Shown: positions 45,900 through 54,058 of the stretch, piece after piece | Layout: each line of letters starts with the position of its first letter | Position numbering within the stretch: position 1 is the first letter of the stretch | NCBI RefSeq assembly: GCF_027853965.1 | Contig: NZ_JAQGLB010000009.1 | Coordinates: forward strand, 124,001-188,000 | Length of the DNA: 64,000 bases | Direction of reading: 5' to 3' | From: Saccharopolyspora indica | Lineage (GTDB): Bacteria; Actinomycetota; Actinomycetes; Mycobacteriales; Pseudonocardiaceae | Position numbers and translations under genes: made by a program | Notes under the pieces: model-generated | The model's input: only the letters and a program-made list of their open reading frames with translations | Databases searched by the model: none | Told to the model about the DNA's origin: nothing

Positions 45900-47105
45900 A
45901 TGACCACCACGGGTCCGCGGACCTATCCGTTCAGCCAGGCCGAAGAACTGAACCTGGATCCCATCTACGCCGAACTGCGCAAGCAGGAACCGCTGAGCCG
46001 CATCCAGCTCCCCTACGGGGAGACCGCGTGGCTGGCGACCCGCTACGAGGACGCCAAGATCGTCCTGGGCGATCCGCGGTTCAGCAGAGCTGCGGTGCTG
46101 CACCGCGACGAACCGAGGATGCGGCCCAACACCTCCAGCGGCGGACTGCTGACCATGGATCCGCCCGAGCACACGCGCCTGCGCAAGCTCGCCGCGAAGG
46201 CCTTCACCGCGCGCCGGGTGGAGCGGATGCGCACGCACGTCGAGGAGATCGCCGACGGCTTGATCGACGGGATGCTGGAGCGCGGTGCCCCGGCCGATCT
46301 CGTCGAGGACTTCGCGCTGCCGCTCCCGATCACCGTCATCTGCGAGATGCTCGGCGTGCCCTACGCCGACCGCGCGGACTTCCGGGTCTGGTCGGACGCG
46401 TTCCTGTCCACCACGAAGCTCACCGCCGAGCAGGTCACCGACTACATCGACCGGATGCTCGACTACATGGCCGGGCTGGTCGCCGAGCGTCGCGCGGAAC
46501 CGGCCGACGACCTGCTCAGCGCGCTGATCGCGGCCCGCGACGAGCAGGACAGGCTGTCCGAGGCGGAACTGGTCCGGCTGGCGGCCGGGATCCTGGTGGC
46601 CGGGCACGAGACGACCGCCAGCCAGATCCCGAACTTCCTCTACGTGCTGCTCACGCATCCCGAGCAGCTGGCCGAGCTCCGCGCGAACCCCGGCCTGGTG
46701 CCGAGCGCGGTCGAGGAGCTGATGCGCTTCGTGCCGCTCGGCACCGGAGCGGGATTCCCCAGGTACGCCACCGAGGACGTGGAACTGGGCGGAGTGCTGG
46801 TGCGCGCGGGCGAACCGGTCATGGTCAGCACCGCCGCCGCCAACCGCGACGAGTCGGTGTTCAGCGACCCGGAGCTGCTCGACCTGACCCGCCAGGAGGC
46901 CTCGCACATCGGTTTCGGCCACGGCCCGCACCACTGCCTCGGTGCCCAGCTCGCGCGGATGGAGCTGCAGGTCGCCCTGAGCGCGCTGCTGGCGCGGCTG
47001 CCGGGCCTGCGCTTCGCGACGTCCGCCGAGGACGTCGAGTGGAAGCGCGGAATGCTGGTCCGCGGACCCCAGAAGATGCTGCTGGCGTGGCAAGGTGGCG
47101 AGTGA
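45900..47105 (+). CDS. Cytochrome P450 (bacterial class I type)
   Basis: A 401-residue monooxygenase of the type common in actinobacterial secondary metabolism and xenobiotic turnover. It has the I-helix AGHETT (residues 234-239), ExxR in EELMR, and the heme loop FGHGPHHCLG with Cys346 as axial ligand. The ATG at 45900 is used. The gene is followed by a ferredoxin that likely supplies electrons; no ferredoxin reductase is nearby. Probably repressed by the upstream TetR. Substrate not predictable from sequence. Confidence 0.95.
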   Translation: MTTTGPRTYPFSQAEELNLDPIYAELRKQEPLSRIQLPYGETAWLATRYEDAKIVLGDPRFSRAAVLHRDEPRMRPNTSSGGLLTMDPPEHTRLRKLAAKAFTARRVERMRTHVEEIADGLIDGMLERGAPADLVEDFALPLPITVICEMLGVPYADRADFRVWSDAFLSTTKLTAEQVTDYIDRMLDYMAGLVAERRAEPADDLLSALIAARDEQDRLSEAELVRLAAGILVAGHETTASQIPNFLYVLLTHPEQLAELRANPGLVPSAVEELMRFVPLGTGAGFPRYATEDVELGGVLVRAGEPVMVSTAAANRDESVFSDPELLDLTRQEASHIGFGHGPHHCLGAQLARMELQVALSALLARLPGLRFATSAEDVEWKRGMLVRGPQKMLLAWQGGE

Positions 47106-47189
47106 TCCAACTCATGCCCGCGCTGTCGTTCTGCGGGGGCACGAGCTGCACCGATCAACGGTCAGGACGAGTACTGGAAGAGGTGGCAG

Positions 47190-47411
47190 ATGAGCTGGTC
47201 GATCGAGATCGACGCGAACACCTGCATCGGCAGCGGCATGTGCGCCGGAGTGGCGCCGGACCAGTTCGAGCTGGTCGAGGGGTACGCCAGCGCGAAGCGG
47301 TCGCAGGTGGAGCCGGCCGACGAGGTGGTCGACGCGGCCGAGTCGTGCCCGGTCGAGGCGATCCTGGTCAAGGAGGTCGGGTCGGGCCGGGTGATCGCCC
47401 CGGAGGAGTGA
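47190..47411 (+). CDS. 3Fe-4S-type ferredoxin (P450 partner)
   Basis: A 73-residue ferredoxin with CIGSGMC (Cys12, Cys18) and SCP (Cys53). The missing Cys in the CxxxxxC pattern marks a [3Fe-4S] cluster, as in actinobacterial P450 ferredoxins. ATG at 47190 with GAGGTGG nine bases upstream. It follows the P450 gene by 84 bp. A ten-codon frame overlaps its stop at 47408 but is probably without meaning. Confidence 0.92.
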   Translation: MSWSIEIDANTCIGSGMCAGVAPDQFELVEGYASAKRSQVEPADEVVDAAESCPVEAILVKEVGSGRVIAPEE

Positions 47412-47755
47412 CGCAGGACACGTTCGAGGTCGCGTCATAGCCCCTCAGCTGCGCGGTCACACCCGTGCGCGCCTGAGAAACGGCAGCGCCCGCGACTCGA
47501 GGTGGGCCCCCAGCCGCCGAGGGTCGCGCAGGGCCGCGGGGCCCGGTCCAGGGGGGAGCTTGGGCCGGGTTCCGCGGTCGGCGGGGGCCGTGCGGCCCGG
47601 GTTGGGAGGGGAGTCCCAACCCGGACCACACGGTTGATGAGGGGCGTGCGGCCCGGCTCGGCGGGGGGCTGAGCCGGGCCGCGCGGTGCGATCCGCAACA
47701 CTTCGCGATGCCCCACCGAGCGCTCCGCGGGGATCCTTTCCTAGGCTTGGCAGCT
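47412..47755. other. 344-bp intergenic region with a stem-loop array, ferredoxin to nadD
   Basis: No gene is supported here. A weak inverted repeat (TGACGC...GCGTCA, 47408-47439) follows the ferredoxin stop. Positions 47534-47685 hold three tandem GC-rich stem-loops, and the last ~70 bases are the nadD promoter region. Confidence 0.6.
47534..47685. repeat. Array of three related stem-loops
   Basis: Three stem-loops at 47534-47577, 47588-47633 and 47645-47685, repeating about every 55 bp. Each has a GCGG-CCCGG left side, a G-rich loop, and a complementary CCGGG right side. The inner stems differ (CCA/TGG, GTTGGGA/TCCCAAC, CTC/GAG), but pairing is kept in each, a covariation-like pattern. Confidence 0.65.
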
Positions 47756-48364
47756 ATGTCTCGTCGCCGGATCGGGGTCATGGGTGGCACCTTCGATCCC
47801 ATTCATCACGGTCACCTGGTGGCCGCCAGCGAGGTGCAGGCCCAGTTCGGCCTGGAACAGGTGATCTTCGTGCCGACCGGCCAGCCGTGGCAGAAGAGCC
47901 ACGAGGCGGTCAGCCCGGCCGAGGACCGCTACCTGATGACGGTCATCGCCACCGCGTCCAACCCGCGCTTCCTGGTCAGCCGGGTCGACGTCGACCGCGC
48001 GGGCCCGACCTACACCGCGGACACCCTCACCGATCTGCACGCCGAGTACCCGGACGCCGATCTGTACTTCATCACCGGCGCCGACGCGCTGGAGCAGATC
48101 CTGTCCTGGCACCGGGTGGAGGAGATGTTCCAGCTCGCGCACTTCATCGGTGTGACGCGGCCGGGCTACTCGCTCAACGGAGCGCACCTGCCCGCCGGAG
48201 CGGTGTCCCTGGTGGAGATCCCGGCGATGGCGATCTCCTCGACGGGCTGCCGCGACCGCGTCCGCGCCGGGCTGCCGGTCTGGTACCTGGTCCCGGACGG
48301 GATCGTCCAGTACATCTCCAAGCGCGGCCTCTACCGCGAACTCACCCCGGAGTGGGGTCCGTAG
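47756..48364 (+). CDS. nadD: Nicotinate-nucleotide adenylyltransferase
   Basis: A 202-residue enzyme that joins nicotinate mononucleotide and ATP to deamido-NAD. The nucleotidyltransferase motif [12 protein letters not shown] is near residue 10 and the [10 protein letters not shown] motif (ISSTxxR) near 160. The ATG at 47756 gives the family start; an upstream ATG (47708) would add 16 unusual residues. Its end overlaps the convergent metallo-hydrolase gene by 23 bp. In most actinobacteria rsfS follows directly; here 2.5 kb of other genes intervene. Confidence 0.96.
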   Translation: MSRRRIGVMGGTFDPIHHGHLVAASEVQAQFGLEQVIFVPTGQPWQKSHEAVSPAEDRYLMTVIATASNPRFLVSRVDVDRAGPTYTADTLTDLHAEYPDADLYFITGADALEQILSWHRVEEMFQLAHFIGVTRPGYSLNGAHLPAGAVSLVEIPAMAISSTGCRDRVRAGLPVWYLVPDGIVQYISKRGLYRELTPEWGP

Positions 48365-49220
48365 CACCGGTCTCCGAGGCGGTGAGGCGGGCGAACTCCC
48401 ACGGATCGTGCGCGCTGAAGGCGGTGACCTCGTCCGCGTGGTCGCGGTGGAGGGCGCGCAGCCGGTCGAGAGTGGCGATGCGCGCCGAAGCTTCGGTCTG
48501 CGCTCCCTGCTGGATCGGGTCGAGGACGGGATGGGCGAGAGGCGGAGTGCGCTCGATCTCGCCGTGATGCATGTACGCGTCGCCCGCGTGCAGCAGCCAC
48601 CGCCCGTCGTCGGCTCGGACGGCGACGCCCGCGTGTCCCGCCGAGTGCCCGGGCAGCGGCACCACCAGCAGCTCGCACGAGAGCCCCTGCGGGCGCGCCG
48701 CACCGGGGAAGCCGAACCATTCCGCAGGCTGGTCCGCGGAAGCGGGGGTGAGCAGCGGGGCGTGTGCCCGGTGGGCGGGCATGAAGCGGTCGAGGCTGGT
48801 CTGGTGGTGCGCTGCCGCGGAATCCGTGACGGCCCGGTATTCGTCGGGGTGCAGGTGCACAGTTGCGTGCGGGAAGTCCGGCAGTCCTCCGGTGTGGTCG
48901 CGATGCAGGTGGGTGAGCACGATGTGCCGCACGTCCTGCGGCGCGTACCCGAGGCGGACGACCTGGCGCAGCGCGGTCTCCTCGGGATCCAGCGCGGGCC
49001 GGGCGTAGGCCACCCAGTCCGCCCCCAGCGACCGGTCGGGGTGCTGGAGATCGGCGGTGCCGAGGCCGGAATCGACCAGCACCAGCCCGTCCGCGTCGGT
49101 CTCGATGAGCAGGCAGTGGCACACAGCGGCCAGTTCGCGGTGCACAACGCCTTCCGCGAGCTCTTCGCCGAGCGGCGGAATCTTCCGGAGCGAACCGCAG
49201 TTGAGGTGGTGGATGCGCAC
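48342..49220 (-). CDS. MBL-fold metallo-hydrolase
   Basis: A 292-residue metallo-beta-lactamase-fold protein with HLHRDHTGG near residue 103, PLPGHSAGH near 192, LHAGDAYMH, and a final DPWEFA helix. The layout resembles lactonase-type (AHL lactonase-like) hydrolases with two metals. It is divergent from an HxlR regulator that may control it. Substrate unknown. Confidence 0.87.
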   Translation of the reverse strand: MRIHHLNCGSLRKIPPLGEELAEGVVHRELAAVCHCLLIETDADGLVLVDSGLGTADLQHPDRSLGADWVAYARPALDPEETALRQVVRLGYAPQDVRHIVLTHLHRDHTGGLPDFPHATVHLHPDEYRAVTDSAAAHHQTSLDRFMPAHRAHAPLLTPASADQPAEWFGFPGAARPQGLSCELLVVPLPGHSAGHAGVAVRADDGRWLLHAGDAYMHHGEIERTPPLAHPVLDPIQQGAQTEASARIATLDRLRALHRDHADEVTAFSAHDPWEFARLTASETGATDPTPG

Positions 49221-49278
49221 GATGTCCCCTGGAGGCTCGTGGGTGGGCTGTTCCGGACGGACGTTAGGAGGGGCTTTC

Positions 49279-49683
49279 GTGACTCACCAAACGGTTGGAC
49301 ACGTGCGGACGGCGGATCGGGACGGCCCGTTGGCGGACTGCCCGGAGAGCGCCCTCGTTCCGCCGGGCGACGGGCCGCGGTGTCCGGTCGACATCACCCT
49401 CGCCGCGCTGGGCGGCCGGTGGACGCCGCTGGTGATCCGCGAGTTCCTGCGCCGTGGTCAGGCCACGTACTCCGAGCTGTCCGCTGCCCTGCCCACCCTC
49501 TCGGACAAGGTCCTCTCGGAGCGGTTGACCCAGCTGACCAGCGCGGGCGTCATCTCGCGCCACCGCACTCCCGGCTGGCCTCCCCGGGTCCGCTACGTGC
49601 TCACCGGCCAAGGCCGGGCGCTGGAGTCGGTGGTGCGCAGCATGTGGGAGTGGGGCGCGGCGTGGCGGGACGACCTCAGCTGA
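49279..49683 (+). CDS. HxlR family transcriptional regulator
   Basis: A 134-residue winged-helix regulator with the HxlR signature CPVDITLAALGGRWTPLVIR, the Cys in CP being typical and often a redox or thiol sensor. It continues TYSELSAALPTLSDKVLSERL. The GTG at 49279 with AGGAGGGG five bases upstream is the best start. It is divergent from the metallo-hydrolase gene across 58 bp and likely regulates it. Confidence 0.88.
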   Translation: MTHQTVGHVRTADRDGPLADCPESALVPPGDGPRCPVDITLAALGGRWTPLVIREFLRRGQATYSELSAALPTLSDKVLSERLTQLTSAGVISRHRTPGWPPRVRYVLTGQGRALESVVRSMWEWGAAWRDDLS

Positions 49684-49749
49684 TCACCCGACCGTCGTGG
49701 TCCACTTCATCTCGAAGCCGGTTCCCGCAGTGCCTTTCGGGAGGTCGTG

Positions 49750-50412
49750 ATGGACGAAGTGCCGCCGCAGCTCCGCGCGGACGTGGAGCTGCTGTGGGAC
49801 TACCACTTCATGCCGCACGAGCTCCGCGCCTGCGACGTGGCGATCGGGCTGGGCGGGCACGATCTCGGCGTGGCCGACCACGTCGTCGACCTGCACCGGG
49901 CCGGGTTCTTCCCGCTGGCGGTGTTCACCGGGGCGAACGCCGCGACGACCGTCGAGCGGTTCCCGCGCGGCGAGGCCGTGCACTACCGCGAGCACGCGCT
50001 CGACCGCGGGATGCCGGACTCGGCGATCCTGGTGGAGCCCCGCGCGACCAACACGGCGGAGAACATCCGGTTCAGCCGCGCGCTGCTCGCCGAGTCCGGT
50101 GTCCGGGCCGGCTCCGCGCTGCTGGTGTCGCGGCCCTACCAGCAGCGCCGCGCCTTCGCCACGGCCAGGAAGATCTGGCCGGAGATCGAGATCGTCTGCA
50201 GCGCGCAGCGGTTGCCGCTGGAGGACTACGTCCGGTCGATCGGCGACGTCGACCGCGTCATCACCATGCTCGTCGGCGACACCCAGCGGATCACCGCCTA
50301 CGCAGAGCGCGGTTTCGCCATCCCGCAGGAGGTCCCGGCCGAGGTCGACGCGGCCTTCCACCGCCTGGTCGAGGCGGGCTACACGAGTCGGCTCGTCGCC
50401 GAGCGGCGGTGA
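49750..50412 (+). CDS. YdcF family (DUF218) protein
   Basis: A 220-residue Rossmann-like protein: DVAIGLGGHDLGVADH, FFPLAVFTGANA, EPRATNTAENIRFSRALL, LVSRPYQQRRAFATARKIWP. These are the DUF218 signatures; E. coli YdcF binds S-adenosylmethionine but its function is unknown. No membrane segments, unlike the longer SanA/ElyC relatives. ATG 49750 (or GTG 49747) after GGGAGG. Confidence 0.88.
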   Translation: MDEVPPQLRADVELLWDYHFMPHELRACDVAIGLGGHDLGVADHVVDLHRAGFFPLAVFTGANAATTVERFPRGEAVHYREHALDRGMPDSAILVEPRATNTAENIRFSRALLAESGVRAGSALLVSRPYQQRRAFATARKIWPEIEIVCSAQRLPLEDYVRSIGDVDRVITMLVGDTQRITAYAERGFAIPQEVPAEVDAAFHRLVEAGYTSRLVAERR

Positions 50413-50466
50413 CCCGGCACGTCGGACGACTCCGGTTCGTCGGTGGCGGGCCTTACCCTCGTCGTC

Positions 50467-50640
50467 GTGGAAAGACTGCGCTACCGCCTCATCACCGGCC
50501 CTGACAACGCCGAGTTCTGCCGCCGGATCAGCGCGCTGCTCGAGGAGGGCTACGTGCTCCACGGCCCGCCGACGCTGACGTGCGACGGCGACGGCGTGAT
50601 CGCTGGGCAGGCCGTGATCCTGCCCGCCGAACAGGACTGA
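50467..50640 (+). CDS. DUF1737 domain-containing small protein
   Basis: A 57-residue protein: ERLRYRLITGPDNAEFCRRI, LEEGYVLHGPPTLTCDGDGV, AGQAVILP. This is the DUF1737 pattern, a small fold of unknown function, here as a single domain. GTG start at 50467, 54 bp after the YdcF gene and probably in the same transcript. Confidence 0.78.
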   Translation: MERLRYRLITGPDNAEFCRRISALLEEGYVLHGPPTLTCDGDGVIAGQAVILPAEQD

Positions 50641-50855
50641 TCTCCGGCCGCGGCGAACTCCCGTGGCGTTCGCCTCAGTTCGGACGGGTTCGCGGCCGGT
50701 GCTCGGGACCGCAGGTCGGAGACGATCGCGAGTACCGGGCACAACGGACGATGCGGCCGGTGGTCGCGCCAGGTGGTCCGTCCTGGCGCGCTGCGGGCTG
50801 GCCTATCCTCTAACCGGTGTGGGTCGCACACCGGGCCCACCTCGAGAGGAGTGAC

Positions 50856-51245
50856 GTGGCAGCCACCGAGAACGCTCGCCGACTGGCTCTGATCGCGGCG
50901 CAGGCCGCGGCGGACAAGAAGGCCACCGACGTGGTCCTGCTGGATGTCTCCGAGCAGCTGGTCATCACCGACTGCTTCCTGATCGCTTCGGCGTCCAACG
51001 AACGACTCGTCTCGGCGATCGTCGACGAGATCGAGGAGAAGGTCCGCGAGGCGGGCACCAAGCCGGTGCGCCGGGAGGGCGCGCGCGAGGGGCGCTGGGT
51101 CCTGCTGGACTTCGTCGACCTGGTGGTGCACGTCCAGCACGCCGACGAGCGCGCCTTCTACCAGCTGGAGAAGCTGTGGAAGGACTGCCCGCGGATCGAG
51201 TTCGAGGACAAGAACGCGCCCGACGCGCCGGAGGACGAGGCGTGA
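50856..51245 (+). CDS. rsfS: Ribosomal silencing factor RsfS
   Basis: A 129-residue protein that binds L14 on the 50S subunit and blocks subunit joining under nutrient stress. It shows KKATDVVLLDVSEQLVITDC, FLIASASNERLVSAIVDE, EGRWVLLDFVDLVVHV. The GTG at 50856 follows AGAGGAG. Its stop overlaps the next gene (GTGA). In the usual actinobacterial order it follows nadD directly. Confidence 0.96.
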   Translation: MAATENARRLALIAAQAAADKKATDVVLLDVSEQLVITDCFLIASASNERLVSAIVDEIEEKVREAGTKPVRREGAREGRWVLLDFVDLVVHVQHADERAFYQLEKLWKDCPRIEFEDKNAPDAPEDEA

Positions 51246-51856
51246 GCCTCGACCGGTTAGTGCTGTGGCGGCACGGGGAGACCGACTACAACGCGTCCGG
51301 ACGCCTGCAAGGGCACCTGGACAGCGCGCTCACCGAGACCGGTCGGCAGCAGGCCCGCCGCGCGGCGCCGCTGATCGCCCGCTTCGCGCCGGACACCGCG
51401 GTCAGCTCGGACCTGAACCGGGCGCGCACCACCGCTGAAGCGTTCGTCGAGGTCAGCGGGGCGTCGGTGCGGTTGGACAAGCGCCTGCGCGAGACGCACC
51501 TGGGCGAGTGGCAGGGCCTCAGCGGAGCTGAGGTCGAGCACGGCTGGCCCGGAGCGCTGGAGACCTGGCGGTCGAGCCCGACCTGGGCGCCACCGGGCGG
51601 GGAGACCCGCGTCGAGGTGGCCGAGCGCGCCGCGGAGGTGGTCGAGGAGCTCGACCACCAGCACCGGGGCACCGCGCTGCTGTGCGCGCACGGCGGACTG
51701 ATCACCGCGCTGACCGCGAAGCTGGTCGGGCTCCCGCTGGAGCTGTGGCCCGGTCTGGGCGGCATCGGCAACTGCCACTGGGTGCTGCTCAAGCGGCGCA
51801 GCGACACCCACTGGCGCTTGATGGCCTACAACGCCGGGGTTCCTGCCGAGAACTGA
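51242..51856 (+). CDS. Histidine phosphatase family protein (phosphoglycerate mutase-like)
   Basis: A 204-residue histidine phosphatase with the phospho-histidine motif LWRHGETDYN near residue 8, SSDLNRARTTAEAF, ETHLGEWQGLSGAEV and the second catalytic CAHGG near residue 145. Genes of this type regularly follow rsfS in actinobacteria; a glucosyl-3-phosphoglycerate phosphatase role is known for one mycobacterial relative, but the substrate here is not determined. The GTG overlaps the rsfS stop by 4 bases. Confidence 0.92.
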   Translation: MSLDRLVLWRHGETDYNASGRLQGHLDSALTETGRQQARRAAPLIARFAPDTAVSSDLNRARTTAEAFVEVSGASVRLDKRLRETHLGEWQGLSGAEVEHGWPGALETWRSSPTWAPPGGETRVEVAERAAEVVEELDHQHRGTALLCAHGGLITALTAKLVGLPLELWPGLGGIGNCHWVLLKRRSDTHWRLMAYNAGVPAEN

Positions 51857-51934
51857 CTGGTGACCATCCTCGACGAGCGCCCGTTCCGCCTGGTTTCATG
51901 TGATCGCGGTTCGGAGCGGAGGGGGTTGTCGTCG

Positions 51935-52330
51935 GTGGAGGCTGCGGGAAGTTCGCTCGTCTTCGCGCTGAGCCTGCTCTTCGTGTCCGGTGTCGTGCAG
52001 TCGATCCAGCGGTCCGTCGCGAGCGGGCAGCTGCACCGCAACGGCATGCTCGGCATCAGGACGAAGGTCACGATGTCCTCCGAGGAGGCGTGGCTGGCCG
52101 GGCACCTGGCGGCGTTGCCCTGGACGCGGGCCGGAGCGCGGGTCGGCTACGCCGGCGCAGCGGTGACCGCCGTCATCGCGACCGGGCAGCTGGTGGCGGG
52201 CACCGGAACGCCGTTCCTGCTGCTGGTGCCGGGTGTTGCCCTGGCCGCCCTGGTCGTCCTCCTGCTGATCGGAACCGGCAAGGCCAACGCGGCTGGGCGG
52301 GCCGCGAACGTCAGCCGGAGCGAGGGCTGA
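51935..52330 (+). CDS. SdpI family membrane protein
   Basis: A 131-residue membrane protein with three hydrophobic helices (about residues 5-22, 65-85 and 92-112) and the polar loop HRNGMLGIRTKVTMSSEEAW between the first two, the SdpI/YhfL-type signature (GIRT...W). Bacillus SdpI gives immunity to the SdpC toxin; actinobacterial relatives are uncharacterised. GTG at 51935, nine bases after GGAGGGG; an upstream GTG at 51860 would add a polar leader. Confidence 0.78.
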   Translation: MEAAGSSLVFALSLLFVSGVVQSIQRSVASGQLHRNGMLGIRTKVTMSSEEAWLAGHLAALPWTRAGARVGYAGAAVTAVIATGQLVAGTGTPFLLLVPGVALAALVVLLLIGTGKANAAGRAANVSRSEG

Positions 52331-52384
52331 GCACGCTGGGCGAGCGCTGATCGGACCCCGTGCACGACGTCGTAGGGTTGCGGG

Positions 52385-53245
52385 GTGCCCATTGCAGTCG
52401 TCACCGATTCGACGGCGTACTTGCCGGCGGGATACGCCGAGCGGTACGCGGTGCGGACCGTTCCCCTGCACGTCAGCGTGGACGGGGCGGTGGCGGTCGG
52501 TGAGCCGGACTTCGGTCCGGACGACCTGGCGCGGGCCTTCGCCCGCAAGCACCGCGTGACCACCGCGGGCGCGACACCGCAGGAGCTGGCGCGCGCCTTC
52601 CGGGCGGCGCTCGACGGCGGCGCCGACGGGGTGGTGGCGGTGCACCTGTCCCGGCAGCTGTCGGGCACGTGGGACGCGGCCCGGCTGGCCGCCCGCGAGG
52701 TCGACCCGCACCGGGTGCGGGTCGTCGACTCGCGGTCCGCGGCGATGGGGCTGGGGTTCTCGGTGCTGGCCGCTGCCGAGGCGGCGAATTCGGGCGCTGA
52801 CCTGGACGAGGTGGTGCGCACCGCGACGGCCACCGCGGAGCGCACCACGACCCTGTTCTCCGTGCAGACGCTGGAGTACCTGCGGCGCGGTGGCCGGATC
52901 GGCACCGCCGCCGCGGTGCTGGGCACCGCGTTGGCGATCAAGCCGCTGCTGCACGTCCACGACGGGCGGATCGACGCGCTGGAGAAGGTGCGGACCACCA
53001 CGCGGGCGATGTCCCGGCTGCTGGAGATCTCCTCGTCCGCGGCGGGTTCCGGGCCGGCGGCCATCGCGGTCCACCACCTGGCGGCCCCGGATCGGGCCGA
53101 GCAGCTCGCGAGCCGGATCCGCGCCGATCTCGGCGCCGCCGCCGACTGCGTGGTGTCGGAGGTGGGCGCGGTGATCGGGGCGCACATCGGGCCCGGTGCG
53201 GTGGGCGTCGTGGTTCTCCCGAACGGGTGGCGTTCGGGAGCTTGA
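52385..53245 (+). CDS. DegV family protein (fatty-acid-binding)
   Basis: A 286-residue DegV protein, a fold that holds a fatty acid and, in Firmicutes (FakB), presents it to a kinase. It has IAVVTDSTAYLPAGYAERYA, VTTAGATPQEL, HLSRQLSGTWDAARLAA and the C-terminal IGAHIGPGAVGVVVLP. GTG start at 52385. The last ~15 codons and downstream bases are duplicated at 57866-57963. DegV next to comEA-comEC is common in actinobacteria; here an island separates them. Confidence 0.93.
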   Translation: MPIAVVTDSTAYLPAGYAERYAVRTVPLHVSVDGAVAVGEPDFGPDDLARAFARKHRVTTAGATPQELARAFRAALDGGADGVVAVHLSRQLSGTWDAARLAAREVDPHRVRVVDSRSAAMGLGFSVLAAAEAANSGADLDEVVRTATATAERTTTLFSVQTLEYLRRGGRIGTAAAVLGTALAIKPLLHVHDGRIDALEKVRTTTRAMSRLLEISSSAAGSGPAAIAVHHLAAPDRAEQLASRIRADLGAAADCVVSEVGAVIGAHIGPGAVGVVVLPNGWRSGA

Positions 53246-53298
53246 AAATCTTTCGGTGGGCGGATTCCACACCGTCGTGCTGAATTCATGTCCACAGT
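53201..53298 (+). repeat. Left copy of the 98-bp flanking duplication (degV tail plus intergenic)
   Basis: Matches 57866-57963 over 98 bases with five differences and no gaps. It starts at GTGGGCGTCGTG inside degV and ends at TGTCCACAGT after the stop. It includes a good hairpin (CCCGAACGGGTGGCGTTCGGG), likely the original degV terminator. Confidence 0.9.
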
Positions 53299-53546
53299 AG
53301 ACTGTTGAGTGGTGATGGGTCGCGCCGTGCTCGTCGGCTGATCCACCTTCGTCGGTATCTTTCGAGCGCGGGCGTTCCGCGCTGCCGCCGAACCCGGAGC
53401 GTCGCGCTCGATCACCTCGGGGGTAGCGATCCGGCGAGGCCTTTTATGATCGCGGTCACATTCCTGATTCCCTTGGATGAGGGAGACTCGGCCTCGCGTG
53501 TTCGCCGAAAATCCGCTCATCTCTACGGCATGAACGGAGTCGACCC
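53299..53546 (+). other. Decayed comEA start and upstream region of the island genes
   Basis: Together with 53246-53298 this makes a 302-bp gene-free stretch. Positions 53351-53395 resemble the comEA 5' end: CTTCGTCG, then ATCTTTCGA where comEA has ATGTTCGAC, then TTCCGCGC at the same distance. In translation it reads F-4 residues-AFRAA-x-EP, as in ComEA, but the start codon is lost. A TATGAT at 53445-53450 is a possible -10 box for the island genes; no matching -35 is seen. Confidence 0.55.
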
Positions 53547-54053
53547 TTGTCCGGAACGCCCGACCTGGCCTTGATGCCGGAGCGCAGCGCGCTTCGCGTG
53601 GTCGCCCGAAACCAGTTCGCACCGCTGCTGATCGCGAACAAGGAGTTCACCGAGCATTCGTGGGTCCGGGTCACCGGAGTCCACCCGAGTCAGCTCAGCG
53701 GTATCCCGCTCACCGGCGAACCGGACGTGGTGCCCCTGGGCGAGTCCTCCCGCACGCCGGACAGCGCTTCCGGCGAGCGCTCGGTCAGCAGCGGACCGGT
53801 CGCCGGAACCGGCCTCAACGTCGGCAACTACATCGGCGGGAGCAACTCCGCAGTTCAGGCCGGCACGGTCCACGGGAACATCGACCAGAGCGAGCGACAC
53901 CGGTTCGACGTGGACGCCGAAGGAGTTCAGATCGGCGACGGCAGCACCCAGCACATCGACCGTCGGCGGGAGAACGCGGTCATGCGCGCGAAGGCCTCCG
54001 ATCAAGGCAGGGTGTACCAGGCGATGCGAGACCAGCACATCACCGAGCGGTGA
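53547..54053 (+). CDS. Putative adaptor/effector partner of the downstream STAND NTPase (168 aa, RHIM-like motif)
   Basis: No family is recognised for the N-terminal ~65 residues (ALRVVARNQFAPLLIANKEF, HSWVRVTG), which may be a small globular domain. A Gly/Ser/Val-rich stretch follows (SGPVAGTGLNVGNYIGGSNS, AVQAGTVHGNI, residues 82-112). Then EGVQIGDGS, with VQIG at 127-130 matching the core tetrad of RHIM amyloid motifs. The end is GRVYQAMRDQHITE (154-167), similar to ARIYQAAGSQYFEH at the start of the next protein. The TTG start (53547) with GGAG seven bases upstream is chosen; ATG 53574 would drop nine residues. Confidence 0.6.
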   Translation: MSGTPDLALMPERSALRVVARNQFAPLLIANKEFTEHSWVRVTGVHPSQLSGIPLTGEPDVVPLGESSRTPDSASGERSVSSGPVAGTGLNVGNYIGGSNSAVQAGTVHGNIDQSERHRFDVDAEGVQIGDGSTQHIDRRRENAVMRAKASDQGRVYQAMRDQHITER

Positions 54054-54058
54054 CCGGA

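Noticed and set aside
47408..47440. Ten-codon frame overlapping the ferredoxin stop
   Set aside because: Too short, no ribosome site of its own, and partly explained by a small inverted repeat.
47534..47685. Hairpin array considered as CRISPR
   Set aside because: Only three units, each itself a palindrome with diverged stems; no constant direct repeat and no cas genes.
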